From the NCBI GenBank assembly GCA_902806065.1, contig CADCVE010000015.1:1-64000 (forward strand): DNA of 64,000 bases, given 5' to 3'. Of this stretch, positions 54,458 to 62,876 are shown in pieces. A program made the position numbers and the translations under genes. Position 1 is the first letter of the stretch. The number at the start of each line of letters is the position of its first letter. Below the pieces are notes generated by a model, which saw only the letters and a program-made list of their open reading frames with translations, was not told where the DNA came from and did not search any database. The stretch is from an uncultured Rubrobacteraceae bacterium. GTDB taxonomy: Bacteria > Actinomycetota > Rubrobacteria > Rubrobacterales > Rubrobacteraceae.

Positions 54458-55078
54458 TCATGTAAAGGGCACCATAACGCTTCTCTGATAGGCGGGACGG
54501 CCGGAGAGACGATCGTGCCACGCTACAAGGTTCGGCATCTCCGGACGCTCTATCTCCATGTTCAACCAGCGGTACGCCGTTGTACCGAGCGCGATGTCAC
54601 CCATCGTAAAGCTTGATCCGACGACGTATTCTTTGTCGGCGAGGTGGCGGTCAAGGAGGGAGAGAGTCCTCGCCGTGCCCTCCAGCGAAGCGTCGATCTG
54701 GTCCATGTCTCTCTGTTCCGGCGGCGTGCGGACGAGGCCGAGGAATGCAGCCCGAAACGCTACCCACAGGGTCCCGAGCTGGTAGTCCATCCACTTCTCG
54801 GCGAGGGCGCGAGTGACAGGGTCCTCCGGCCAGAGGGTGCCCGCGCCGTGTTTGGCGCAGAGGTACCGCACGATGGTGTTCGATTCCCACAGGGCAAAGC
54901 CGTCGTCCACGATGGTGGGGACCAGTCCCGTCGGGTTCATTGCCAGGTAGTCCGGCTCCCCGGTCCTACCAAACTGCCCGCCTGCGTCTACCCGCTCGTA
55001 CGGGATCTCCAACTCGCCGCAGCACCACAGAACCTTCTGGACGTTGACCGAGTTAGTCCGGCCCCATATCTTCAGCAT
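54458..55078 (-). CDS. glutathione S-transferase family protein
   Basis: This 206-residue protein has an N-terminal thioredoxin-like domain with the Ser in 'KIWGRTNSVNVQKVLWCCGE', the cis-Pro and Gln/Glu-Ser motif 'MNPTGLVPTIVDDGFALWES', and an all-helical C-terminal domain ('GTTAYRWLNMEIERPEMPNL'). Relatives are theta/beta-like bacterial GSTs. It would conjugate or reduce electrophiles with glutathione or another thiol; actinobacteria commonly lack glutathione, so the natural thiol is open. ATG 55078 lies close to the hisZ promoter on the other strand. Confidence 0.92.
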   Translation of the reverse strand: MLKIWGRTNSVNVQKVLWCCGELEIPYERVDAGGQFGRTGEPDYLAMNPTGLVPTIVDDGFALWESNTIVRYLCAKHGAGTLWPEDPVTRALAEKWMDYQLGTLWVAFRAAFLGLVRTPPEQRDMDQIDASLEGTARTLSLLDRHLADKEYVVGSSFTMGDIALGTTAYRWLNMEIERPEMPNLVAWHDRLSGRPAYQRSVMVPFT

Positions 55079-55204
55079 CCCATGCCTCCTTTTACCCGAG
55101 CTAGAGAATCTCCAGGTATTCTAAGTCGCAGCATTATCCGCCGCGTTTCGGAGACGGGCCGGGGTAAGGTGAATCGAGGCGTATATCGGTTAAGATAGGG
55201 CGTT

Positions 55205-56497
55205 ATGGATCGCCAAACGCCCACGAGGAAGTACGCAACCACGCCTGGCACCCGCGACATTTTGCCGCCGGAGTCCACCCGGCTCCTGGACGTGCAGGCA
55301 AAGATCCGGGAGCGCTTCCGCCTCTTCGGCTACGGTGAGGTCATCACCCCGGCCCTCGAGTACTCGGAGGTCGTCGAGGAGCCGAGGCTGCGGGATGTCT
55401 CCTTCAAGCTCTTCGACCCGGATAACCAGATGCTCGTCCTGCGTCCGGAGATGACCACCCCGATCGCCAGGCTCGTCGCCCAGCGTCTCAGAAACTTCCC
55501 GCCGCCCTACAAGCTCTCCTACGTCCTGCCGGTCTACCGCCGCGCGAGCGTGGGCCGGGGCCGCAGCGCCGAGCTTTATCAGGCGGGCGTGGAGGTCGTT
55601 GGTTCTCCCAGCCCCGGGGAGGACGCCGCGACGATGGCCCTGCTCGTCGACGTATTGGATGCTTTGGGTCTCGAAGCGCCGGACGATTATGCGATCGTGC
55701 TCGGTCAGTCGGCTCTGTATGCTTCGTACTTGCGCCACGCCGCGCCCGAGGCGGCCCCGGAGCTCCTCGCGGCGCTCGCCGCCAAGGACCTCGTTCGGGT
55801 AGACGCCATCGCCGCCACCCTACCGGATGAGATCGCCGCGGGGGTCCGGGGCATACCGCGGCTCGTCGGTCCCGCCGCTGATGGCGGGGTGTTGGAGGAG
55901 GCTGAGAGGCTCGCCGGAGGCGCCCCGGAGGCTGTAGCGGCGCTGGAGAACTTGCGGGAGATATTGCGTCACCTCGATGCTTACGGATGTCTCGGGGCGG
56001 TTATATTGGACCTCGGACTGATCGGGCGTCACAACTACTACACCGGGGCCGTCTTCGAGGCGCATGCCGCCGGTCTCGGCTTTACGGTCGCGAACGGCGG
56101 CCGCTATGACAACCTCCTCGAACGCTTCGGCCAAAACCTCCCCGCCACCGGCTTCGCCATCTATCTGGAGAGGCTCCTCTCCGTACTCCCCGAAGAGATC
56201 GACTCAACGCTCCTGGTCCTCGTCGGTGGTGGCCTTGAAGGTACAAGAGCCGCCAGAGTCCTACGGGGCTCGGGTGTCCCCACGTTGCATCTCCCCGAAG
56301 ACCTCGAACCCGGCGCCGCAGCGCGTTACGCTGCCTCCGTCGAGGCCGCCTGGATCTGCTACCCGGTAGCCGGCGGCGGCGCGAAACTCGCCCCCGCAAA
56401 GCCCGGCGCCTCCTTCGAAGCGGTGAACATAGAGCACGTCGCTGAAAGGGTGCTCGGATCTACGCCACAGGCCGCGTCGCAGGGGGCGGGCCGGTGA
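55205..56497 (+). CDS. hisZ: ATP phosphoribosyltransferase regulatory subunit
   Basis: This 430-residue HisRS-like protein has 'PGTRDILPPESTRLLDVQAK', 'FDPDNQMLVLRPEMTTPIAR', 'YRRASVGRGRSAELYQAGVE' and 'LGLIGRHNYYTGAVFEAHAA'. It lacks the histidyl-tRNA synthetase anticodon-binding pattern and sits directly before a short hisG, which identifies it as HisZ. It forms an octamer with HisG and confers histidine feedback. ATG 55205 is the first start. HisG overlaps its stop by four bases (GTGA). Confidence 0.93.
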   Translation: MDRQTPTRKYATTPGTRDILPPESTRLLDVQAKIRERFRLFGYGEVITPALEYSEVVEEPRLRDVSFKLFDPDNQMLVLRPEMTTPIARLVAQRLRNFPPPYKLSYVLPVYRRASVGRGRSAELYQAGVEVVGSPSPGEDAATMALLVDVLDALGLEAPDDYAIVLGQSALYASYLRHAAPEAAPELLAALAAKDLVRVDAIAATLPDEIAAGVRGIPRLVGPAADGGVLEEAERLAGGAPEAVAALENLREILRHLDAYGCLGAVILDLGLIGRHNYYTGAVFEAHAAGLGFTVANGGRYDNLLERFGQNLPATGFAIYLERLLSVLPEEIDSTLLVLVGGGLEGTRAARVLRGSGVPTLHLPEDLEPGAAARYAASVEAAWICYPVAGGGAKLAPAKPGASFEAVNIEHVAERVLGSTPQAASQGAGR

Positions 56498-57165
56498 GGC
56501 CGCGGGGCGAGCGGTTACGGGTGGCGGTGCCCAAGGGGACCATCTTCGAGGATGCCCTGCTGGTCCTGGGTGGGGCCGGGCTGCCGGTGGAGGTTCTGCG
56601 CGAGGATGGCCGCAAGCTCTTCTACGAGGCCGGTGGCCCGGAGCGGGGCGCCGAATTTATCGTGTGCCGTCCGTCGGACGTGCCGGTCTACGTGGAGTAT
56701 GGGGCGGCGGACGTCGGTATCGTTGGCAAGGACGTGTTGGCGGAGCAGGAACCAAACGTCGTGGAGCTTCGGGATTTGCGCACGGGATGGTGCCAGATGG
56801 TCCTCGCGGCCCCCGCGGAGAGGGCTGAGGAGGTCCGCGAGGCCATTGCGCACGCGGAGGTAGTACGTGTGGCCACCAAATATCCGCACACGGCGCGCCG
56901 GTACTTCGAAGGTATAGGCCGCCAGGCGGAGATCATCGCACTTCACGGCTCCATGGAGCTCGCCCCGCTTGTCGGCCTCGCCGAGTGTATCGTGGACCTG
57001 ACGGCGACCGGGACCACGCTGCGCGAGAACAACCTGACTATCCTCGATGAGATCTCCACCTCCACCGCCCGCCTTATCGCGAACCGCGGCGCCTACCGCC
57101 TCCGCAACAGGGAGATAGCAGCTCTCCTGAAAGCGATGGAGAAGAACGAAGACTCCCTTGTCTGA
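56494..57165 (+). CDS. hisG: ATP phosphoribosyltransferase catalytic subunit (short form)
   Basis: At 223 residues this is the short HisG that requires HisZ. Motifs include 'VAVPKGTIFEDALLVLGGAG', 'DVPVYVEYGAADVGIVGKDV' and the PRPP loop ECIVDLTATGTTLRENNLTI. It joins ATP and PRPP, the first step of histidine synthesis. GTG 56494 overlaps hisZ. The C-terminal feedback domain of the long form is absent, consistent with the HisZ partnership. It overlaps hisD by 8 bases. Confidence 0.95.
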   Translation: MRPRGERLRVAVPKGTIFEDALLVLGGAGLPVEVLREDGRKLFYEAGGPERGAEFIVCRPSDVPVYVEYGAADVGIVGKDVLAEQEPNVVELRDLRTGWCQMVLAAPAERAEEVREAIAHAEVVRVATKYPHTARRYFEGIGRQAEIIALHGSMELAPLVGLAECIVDLTATGTTLRENNLTILDEISTSTARLIANRGAYRLRNREIAALLKAMEKNEDSLV

Positions 57166-58414
57166 GATACTCGACGCCCGCGAATCCACCCCCGCGGAGA
57201 TCGCCGCCCGACTCCGGCGCCCCGGTGGCTTCCTCTCCGAGAAGATCCGCGACGCCGCCCGCGGTATCGTCACCAATGTCCGTCACAGGGGAGACGAGGC
57301 CCTCCTGGAGTACACCGAACGCTTCGACGGTGTCCGGCCCGACCCGATCCAAGTCCCTGTAGAGGAGATAGAAAAGGCCCGGAACTCCCTCTCCCCGGAG
57401 GTCGAGGAGAGCTTCGCCGTGGCTATAGAGAACGTCCGCTTTTTCCATAAGCGGGAACTCGACCGGCCCTGGGAGAGGAGTAAGGGCGGGGCGACGGTGG
57501 GCCAGCGGATACGGCCCGTGAGGAGAGCCGGCATCTACGTCCCCGGCGGACACGGAGCATATCCGAGCACGCTGGTCATGGCCGCCGTCCCGGCGCAGGT
57601 CGCCGGTGTAGCGGAGATCTGCGTGTGTGCTCCGCCCGGCCCTGACGGTCACGTCAGCGAGCATGTCCTGGCCGTCGCCGGTCTACTCGGGCTCGATGAA
57701 GTTCACGCGGTCGGGGGCGCTCAGGCCGTGGGGGCCATGGCGCATGGTACGCAGAGCCTCCCGCCTGTGGACAAGATAGTCGGTCCCGGCAACGACTACG
57801 TGACCGCCGCCAAGCTGGAGGTCTTTGGCGTCTGCGGCGTGGATGCCCCTCAGGGGCCGAGTGAGGTCGTTGTCATCGCTGATGTCGGTGCCTTTCCTGA
57901 GCGGGTAGCCTACGACCTTATGGCGCAGGCAGAACATCTCTCCGGTGCTTCGGCTGTGCTTCTGACGCCTAGCGAAGAGCTCGTGCGTAGCGTCGAGCCT
58001 CTGCTGGTTGGAGAGCCCGCGGATCTAGTAACGCTCGTGTGGGTCCGGGATACGGCGCAGGCCGTGGAGATCGCCAACGCGTACGCCCCCGAGCATGCGC
58101 ACGTTATCTCAGAGGACCACGAGGCGATTCTGCAAGACCTCGACGCCGCTGGTATGGTCGCGATAGGAGACTTCAGCCCCGTCGCCCTCGGCGACTACGC
58201 GGCCGGTCCCTCCCACGCCCTCCCGACCGGGGGCACGGCGGCCTGGGCCTCGCCTCTCGGAACGCACGACTTCACCGTCCGCACCAACTACATCCACTAC
58301 ACTCCCGAGGCGCTACGGAAGATCGGGCCACACGTCGAGCGTCTCGCCCGTCTCGAAGGCTTTGAGAACCACGCGCGAAGCGTCGGCGTCCGGCTGGGGG
58401 AAAACGGGGCCTGA
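57158..58414 (+). CDS. hisD: histidinol dehydrogenase
   Basis: This 418-residue protein has 'RAGIYVPGGHGAYPSTLVMA', 'VGGAQAVGAMAHGTQSLPPV', 'DKIVGPGNDYVTAAKLEVFG' and 'GPSEVVVIADVGAFPERVAY'. The zinc-binding His/Asp/Glu residues lie in 'MAQAEHLSGASAVLLTPSEE' and the C-terminal 'GLGSPLGTHDFTVRTNYIHY'-like block. It oxidises L-histidinol to histidine in two NAD-dependent steps. TTG 57158 lies inside hisG, in the usual tight his arrangement. The expected next gene, hisC, is missing. Confidence 0.95.
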   Translation: MSEILDARESTPAEIAARLRRPGGFLSEKIRDAARGIVTNVRHRGDEALLEYTERFDGVRPDPIQVPVEEIEKARNSLSPEVEESFAVAIENVRFFHKRELDRPWERSKGGATVGQRIRPVRRAGIYVPGGHGAYPSTLVMAAVPAQVAGVAEICVCAPPGPDGHVSEHVLAVAGLLGLDEVHAVGGAQAVGAMAHGTQSLPPVDKIVGPGNDYVTAAKLEVFGVCGVDAPQGPSEVVVIADVGAFPERVAYDLMAQAEHLSGASAVLLTPSEELVRSVEPLLVGEPADLVTLVWVRDTAQAVEIANAYAPEHAHVISEDHEAILQDLDAAGMVAIGDFSPVALGDYAAGPSHALPTGGTAAWASPLGTHDFTVRTNYIHYTPEALRKIGPHVERLARLEGFENHARSVGVRLGENGA

Positions 58415-58668
58415 TCCACGAGGCCGCCACGGACGCGGAGACCTCCGCGACTTTCCCCGTGATCCGCTGACTACGCCCTCACCTCTCCAAAGACGAGTGC
58501 CCGGAACTGGTAAAACGCATGCAACGCTCGCTCCACCGGCTCGCCGCCACCGTGGACGGAGGTGCGATGCGCGGCGGGTTTCAGGATCATCGAGTTCCTT
58601 GCGTGGAGAAGGTGCCTCTATGTAGATCAATTCTTAACGGCGGAAGACGCCCGCTTGGATAACTCGCT

Positions 58669-58796
58669 AGCCTGGCTCCCGAAGAGTGCCGCTGGTGGCT
58701 TCACTCGACCCCGGGGTGCAGAGCCACGACGCTCACAGGTTCTACTTCCGGGAGGGCATGAGGCTCTTCAGCTACCACTTCTCGAAGGTGCTGTAA
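58669..58796 (+). pseudogene. GNAT acetyltransferase C-terminal remnant
   Basis: The reading frame 58704-58796 ends LDPGVQSHDAHRFYFREGMR plus LFSYHFSKVL and a stop. This is the highly characteristic C-terminus of a GNAT subgroup (LDSGVQRxxAHRFYFRxGMxIxxYHF). Upstream, in another frame, 'SLAPEECRWWLH' fits the preceding helix and strand. There is no start or acetyl-CoA loop. It lies in a 415-bp gap (58415-58829) behind hisD that holds nothing else I can assign. Confidence 0.7.
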
Positions 58797-58829
58797 AAAA
58801 CTCTGCCCGGCATTCTCCTTGAACGAGGT

Positions 58830-59216
58830 TCAGGCCAGCGGGTAGACCATGACCTTCAGCAGGTGTTCGAGCGTTTCTCCGGGATTGGCGGTGAAGCCCG
58901 TGTGAACAGGTGAGGGTTGCACGATGGCGCTGCGAGGCGCCACGAGCCAGCCGAAGCGCTGGCTGCGCGGCAGAAGACCGATGGGTCCCGCTCCCCGGCC
59001 ACCGGCGCACAGGAGACGGGTGGCGTCCAGGTGAGCGAGCACGGGAGCATGGTCGAGACCTGGATCGAGCGCGCTCAATCTTCTCCTGTCCAGATGCACG
59101 CGTGCGTCGAGGAAGTTCGCCTCGGCGCAGTGCAGTACTACGGCCGCGTTGATGAACTCTCCGCGCTCGACACGCGGCACCACGCGCAGAACAGCATACT
59201 CGAACAGCTTGCTCAC
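58830..59216 (-). CDS. DUF3037 protein (HipA-kinase partner)
   Basis: This protein has 128 residues: 'FEYAVLRVVPRVERGEFINA' plus AVVLHC, the signature of DUF3037. 'FLDARVHLDRRRLSALDPGL', 'SQRFGWLVAPRSAIVQPSPV' and 'HTGFTANPGETLEHLLKVMV' follow. DUF3037 proteins are almost always encoded next to a HipA-like kinase, as here. GTG 59216 overlaps the kinase stop by four bases (GTGA), so the pair is coupled. The role is unknown; a toxin-antitoxin or regulatory pair is a plausible guess. Confidence 0.85.
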   Translation of the reverse strand: MSKLFEYAVLRVVPRVERGEFINAAVVLHCAEANFLDARVHLDRRRLSALDPGLDHAPVLAHLDATRLLCAGGRGAGPIGLLPRSQRFGWLVAPRSAIVQPSPVHTGFTANPGETLEHLLKVMVYPLA

Positions 59217-60010
59217 GCATGTCCTTCCCTGCGGAGGTCCTCTAGCGCCAGAGCCCAGGTGCGCGGCTCTGTGAGGCGGGCCGAGAGGTAATCGACGTAA
59301 GCGGAGCGCACCTCCTCCGGACCCGTAAATCCGGGCTCGTCTTCGAGCCACCCATCGGGGAGGAGTGCCACCACCTCGCGCAATTGTTTGCGGGAGAGCA
59401 AGGGGGCCAGGGCCGCGTCGGCTTGCGGGACGGGTCCGGCGAGGGGTAGCAGTACGTGCTCCCTGGCCGCTATGTATGGTCTCTGGGCAGCGGCTTCGAG
59501 GGCTGGTCCTTCCCGACTGGGCCAGTTGTGGTGGAAGTACAGGGCCGCCCCGTGGTCTATGAGCCATAGCCTCTCGTGCCACACGAGGAGGTTTGTGTTG
59601 CGCGGGGAGCGGTCGACGTTCTGTACGAGGGCGTCGAGCCACAGGATGCGCGCGGCGAGGGCAGGATTGGGGGGATTTACGATCGGGTCGAAGCCCAGAG
59701 AGCCGGGCAGGTAGTCGAGCGCGAGGTTGAGGCCACCGCTCGCCCGAATGAGATCCTGTATCTCCGGGTCCGGCTCGGTACGCCCCAACTCCGGGTCTAG
59801 CTCGACCAGCACTATCTCTGGCACACTCAACCCCATGACGCGCGCGAGTTCACCCGCGACCAGCTCTGCCACCAGCGCCTTGCGTCCCTGCCCCGCGCCC
59901 CGGAACTTCAAAACGTACGTCCCGAAGTCATCGGCCTCGACTATGGCCGGCAGCGATCCTCCCTCGCGCAGCGGCGCGACGTAACGGATAGCTGTTACCG
60001 TCCTGAGCAA
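59213..60010 (-). CDS. HipA-family kinase
   Basis: This protein has about 265 residues: 'TAIRYVAPLREGGSLPAIVE', the ATP-binding Lys in FGTYVLKFRGAGQGRKALVA, 'GELARVMGLSVPEIVLVELD', the catalytic loop NVDRSPRNTNLLVWHERL and metal-binding Asp in WLIDHGAALYFH. It is a compact HipA-like Ser/Thr kinase without the N-terminal HipA domain. It faces the histidine operon in reverse and is coupled to the DUF3037 gene. TTG 60010 is chosen because a GAGGGG site precedes it and homologues begin LLRTVTA-like; a farther TTG at 60040 is possible. Confidence 0.85.
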   Translation of the reverse strand: MLRTVTAIRYVAPLREGGSLPAIVEADDFGTYVLKFRGAGQGRKALVAELVAGELARVMGLSVPEIVLVELDPELGRTEPDPEIQDLIRASGGLNLALDYLPGSLGFDPIVNPPNPALAARILWLDALVQNVDRSPRNTNLLVWHERLWLIDHGAALYFHHNWPSREGPALEAAAQRPYIAAREHVLLPLAGPVPQADAALAPLLSRKQLREVVALLPDGWLEDEPGFTGPEEVRSAYVDYLSARLTEPRTWALALEDLRREGHA

Positions 60011-60218
60011 GCTACGACACCCCTCGCGCCACGCCGCCAACCGTTGGCATCCTACTTACCGGTCTACGCGGGGTCAGCACGCCCGGCATCGTCTCACACC
60101 CTCCGAAACCTCGCCAGCCTGAAGTCCGGACCGTACCGACCACTGCCGCGTCCCGGGCTGGCCTCGCCCGGGTCTGCTATCGGCTAGAATGCTTTCCGCT
60201 CTAGGTTAAAGGAGAACG

Positions 60219-60803
60219 ATGACGAGAGTAGGAAAAGCCGAGCGGCAAACAGGCGAGACGTACGTAAAGGCGCGCCTAGATCTCGACGGCGAAGGACGAG
60301 CGGAGATAAAGACCGGCGTCGGTTTCTTCGACCACGTACTGCATCTGCTCGCTCACCACTCCGGCATGGACCTCGAGGTCGAAGCGGAGGGCGATACCTG
60401 GGTAGACGACCATCACACCGTCGAGGACACCGGGCTCGTGCTCGGCCGCGCCCTCGACGAGGCTCTCGGCGCCCGCACCGACCTCGTTCGCTTCGCGGAC
60501 GCCAGCGCGCCGCTCATAGAGGCACTTTCGACCGCGGTCGTGGACCTTGGGGGGCGCTCGCACCTCACCTGCAACCTGGGGCCGATGCCGGAGAAGATCG
60601 GGACGTTCGACGTCGAGCTTTTCCCAGAGTTCCTGCGTGCTCTCACCCAGTACGGTCGCTTCACCCTCCACCTCAACTGCCACTACGGCGACAACGCCCA
60701 TCACAAGGTCGAGTCCGGTGTGAAAGCCCTGGCGGTAGCGCTTCGCAAGGGGATAGCAAGGAGAAGCAACGGCAGCGCCTCTACAAAAGGGGTAATAGAT
60801 TGA
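60219..60803 (+). CDS. hisB: imidazoleglycerol-phosphate dehydratase
   Basis: This 194-residue monofunctional HisB has 'GVGFFDHVLHLLAHHSGMDL', 'TWVDDHHTVEDTGLVLGRAL', 'GRSHLTCNLGPMPEKIGTFD' and 'LHLNCHYGDNAHHKVESGVK', the His/Glu-rich manganese sites. It dehydrates imidazole-glycerol phosphate to imidazole-acetol phosphate. ATG 60219 has an AAAGGAG site. It starts a second his cluster, with its own upstream region (60041-60218) behind the inverted HipA pair. It overlaps hisH by four bases (TTGA). Confidence 0.96.
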   Translation: MTRVGKAERQTGETYVKARLDLDGEGRAEIKTGVGFFDHVLHLLAHHSGMDLEVEAEGDTWVDDHHTVEDTGLVLGRALDEALGARTDLVRFADASAPLIEALSTAVVDLGGRSHLTCNLGPMPEKIGTFDVELFPEFLRALTQYGRFTLHLNCHYGDNAHHKVESGVKALAVALRKGIARRSNGSASTKGVID

Positions 60804-61414
60804 ACGTAGCCGTAATCGACTACGACGCGGGGAACACACTCTCGGTAACGCGCGCGTTGAAGAAGGTCGGGGCGCGGGTCGACCTCACGGCTGACCCGGA
60901 GAGGGTCGCGGCGGCGGACGCGGTGGTGCTGCCGGGGGTCGGGGCGTTCGGGGACTGCATGAGAAAGCTGCACGAGCGCGGGATGGATCAGGCATGCCAT
61001 GAGACCTTTCGTGCCGGTAAGCCGTTTCTAGGTGTATGCGTCGCCTTGCAGGTATTCTTTGAGGTTTCAGAGGAGTCGCCGGGCGTGCAGGGTCTCGGCA
61101 TCCTGCCGGGGAGAGTGGTCAGGTTCGACGTCGGGGATCTGAAAGTACCGCACATGGGCTGGAATGACCTGACCCTCACCCGTTCCCACCCGGTCCTCGA
61201 CGGGCTCGACGGCGAGGCGTTCTACTTCGTCCACTCCTACTATCCGGAGCCAAAGGAGACCGCGGTTGTGCTGGGTACGTCCGAGTATGGGACGAAGTTC
61301 TGCGCGGCAGCAGGACGGGAGAATCTCGCGGCCGTGCAGTTCCACCCGGAGAAGAGCAGCCTGGCCGGTCTGAAGCTCTACGAGAACTTCCTTGATTGGG
61401 CACGCGGCCTTTGA
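60800..61414 (+). CDS. hisH: imidazole glycerol phosphate synthase, glutaminase subunit
   Basis: This 204-residue class I amidotransferase has 'VLPGVGAFGDCMRKLHERGM', the nucleophile Cys in PFLGVCVALQVFFEVSEESP (the usual LGICLGMQ is here GVCVALQ), 'VPHMGWNDLTL' and His-Glu in VQFHPEKSSLAGLKLYENFL. It supplies ammonia to HisF. HisF itself is not in the window. TTG 60800 overlaps hisB. It overlaps hisA by four bases (TTGA). Confidence 0.95.
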   Translation: MNVAVIDYDAGNTLSVTRALKKVGARVDLTADPERVAAADAVVLPGVGAFGDCMRKLHERGMDQACHETFRAGKPFLGVCVALQVFFEVSEESPGVQGLGILPGRVVRFDVGDLKVPHMGWNDLTLTRSHPVLDGLDGEAFYFVHSYYPEPKETAVVLGTSEYGTKFCAAAGRENLAAVQFHPEKSSLAGLKLYENFLDWARGL

Positions 61415-62151
61415 GAGGCGTCGCTTCAACAGGTTTCACTGTCTACCCGGCTATAGACCTCCGGAATGGGCGGTGCGTTCGACTGAAGCAGGGAGACTTC
61501 GGCCGCCAGAAAGAGTACGACGCGGACCCCGTGGGTCGCGCCCGTGAGTGGGAGCGTCGGGGAGCGCGCGCAATACACGTAGTGGACCTCGACGGCGCCA
61601 AAGAAGGCCGTCCGGTACAGTTGGACCTCATCCGCAAAATTTCCGGTTCGGTGGGTGTGCCCCTCCAGGTCGGGGGCGGCATCCGCGCGCTCGAAGACCT
61701 GCGATCCCTGCGACGGGCCGGCGCGTCCCGCGTCGTGATGGGCACGGCGGCGGTTCTCGACCGCGATCTTCGGTTGCGGGCAGTGGATGAGGTGGGTGAA
61801 GCTCTCGTCGTGGCCGTCGATGCGCGCGAAGGCATCGTGGCTACCCACGGCTGGCAGCAGGAGAGCGGACGAAACACCCTGGACCTGGCCCGGGAACTCG
61901 CGGAAGACGGGGTAAGCTCCGTGCTTTACACGGACGTCTCCCGCGACGGCATGGACACCGGTGCGGCCCTCGAAGGAACCGCCGCCGTCGCCGGGCTGCT
62001 CCCCACCATCGCCAGTGGCGGGGTAACGGGCACGCGAGACATAATCGATCTCTCGAACGTCCCCGGTATTGCCGGCGCTATCGTCGGTACCGCGCTCTAC
62101 GAGGGACGCGTGACCCTGGAAGAACTGCTGGAGGCCGCTGGAAGGCCATAG
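61411..62151 (+). CDS. hisA: phosphoribosyl-formimino-AICAR-phosphate isomerase
   Basis: This 246-residue TIM barrel has 'TVYPAIDLRNGRCVRLKQGD' with the catalytic Asp, 'IHVVDLDGAKEGRPVQLDLI', 'GVPLQVGGGIRALEDLRSLR' and 'SVLYTDVSRDGMDTGAALEG' with the second Asp. It isomerises ProFAR to PRFAR. TTG 61411 overlaps hisH. In most operons hisF follows; here a stress-protein gene comes instead, so hisF/hisIE are elsewhere. Confidence 0.95.
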   Translation: MRGVASTGFTVYPAIDLRNGRCVRLKQGDFGRQKEYDADPVGRAREWERRGARAIHVVDLDGAKEGRPVQLDLIRKISGSVGVPLQVGGGIRALEDLRSLRRAGASRVVMGTAAVLDRDLRLRAVDEVGEALVVAVDAREGIVATHGWQQESGRNTLDLARELAEDGVSSVLYTDVSRDGMDTGAALEGTAAVAGLLPTIASGGVTGTRDIIDLSNVPGIAGAIVGTALYEGRVTLEELLEAAGRP

Positions 62152-62431
62152 AGCTACACGGAACGCGGAGTTTCGTAGAGGCCAGGGACAGTATCTCGTG
62201 GGGAGGCGTCAAGCTTTCGCACCTGGTACGCAGCTTTAGTAGGAACGCCACCGACGCGCCACGAGATACTCTTGCATGCTCACGAAAGAACCTTGGAGAA
62301 CAAACAACCCTCGTTTCGATGTATCGCAGCCACAATCGGTCTCCGCCTACCGGGTCACCGTTCGAGCTAACGTTCGGAGAGGCCAGGACTCACATACACT
62401 TAAACGTATTTTGTTAAATTTAGACTAAAAT
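62152..62431. repeat. intergenic region with a 12-bp perfect inverted repeat
   Basis: AGTATCTCGTGG (62190-62201) and CCACGAGATACT (62259-62270) are perfectly complementary and 57 bp apart, ahead of the YmgE-like gene. No gene lies in this stretch. The repeat could be the ends of a tiny mobile element, a long-range RNA hairpin, or paired protein sites. Confidence 0.55.
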
Positions 62432-62457
62432 GTTTGCTATGCTTTGGTTTCGGGAAC
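62432..62457 (+). promoter_or_regulatory. SigB-like promoter of the stress-protein gene
   Basis: GTTTGC (62432-62437), 14 nt, GGGAAC (62452-62457), 40 nt before ATG 62498. The spacing and sequence fit general-stress sigma-factor promoters (GTTT-N14-GGGWAY). An AT-rich stretch precedes it. The match is by eye. Confidence 0.5.
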
Positions 62458-62497
62458 ACGTCGTCTTGTAGGAAATTCTCTTTTAGGAGGTTAGAGC

Positions 62498-62758
62498 ATG
62501 GGAATACTGGCGTGGATTGTGGTGGGGTTGATTGCTGGAGTGTTGGGCAAGTTGATCATGCCGGGTGATGATCCGGGGGGGATCATCGTGACCATACTGA
62601 TCGGAATTGTAGGTGCCTTTGTCGGCGGCTTCGTGATGAACCTTCTGGGTTTTGGCGACGTGAGCGGGTTCAATTTATACTCGATTCTAGTAGCCACCCT
62701 GGGAGCGGTCATACTGCTTGCGATATATCGGGCGGTAGTGGGCGGCAGAACAGCCTGA
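62498..62758 (+). CDS. GlsB/YeaQ/YmgE family stress-response membrane protein
   Basis: This 86-residue protein is almost entirely hydrophobic: MGILAWIVVGLIAGVLGKLI, 'GIIVTILIGIVGAFVGGFVM' and 'LYSILVATLGAVILLAIYRA' form three helices, with the conserved 'MPGDDPGG' turn. This is the YeaQ/YmgE pattern. The proteins are induced by osmotic, oxidative and membrane stress, but their biochemical role is unknown. ATG 62498 has TAGGAGG. A SigB-like promoter and a strong terminator frame the gene as a single-gene unit. Confidence 0.93.
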   Translation: MGILAWIVVGLIAGVLGKLIMPGDDPGGIIVTILIGIVGAFVGGFVMNLLGFGDVSGFNLYSILVATLGAVILLAIYRAVVGGRTA

Positions 62759-62779
62759 TCTCTTCTCCACAAGCTTCAA

Positions 62780-62812
62780 AAGAGCGGGACCTCTATAAGA
62801 GGCCCCGCTCTT
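62780..62812 (+). terminator. strong intrinsic terminator
   Basis: AAGAGCGGG-A-CCTC pairs with GAGG-C-CCCGCTCTT around a TATAA loop, giving 13 base pairs with one mismatch, right after the YmgE-like gene. The plus-strand continuation is CTTCGCTT, a weak U-tract. Confidence 0.8.
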
Positions 62813-62876
62813 CTTCGCTTCCCAAGACCTTCTGCTCCCCGTCTCGCCCGCAAACTTTGCGGGCCTTATTCTACTG

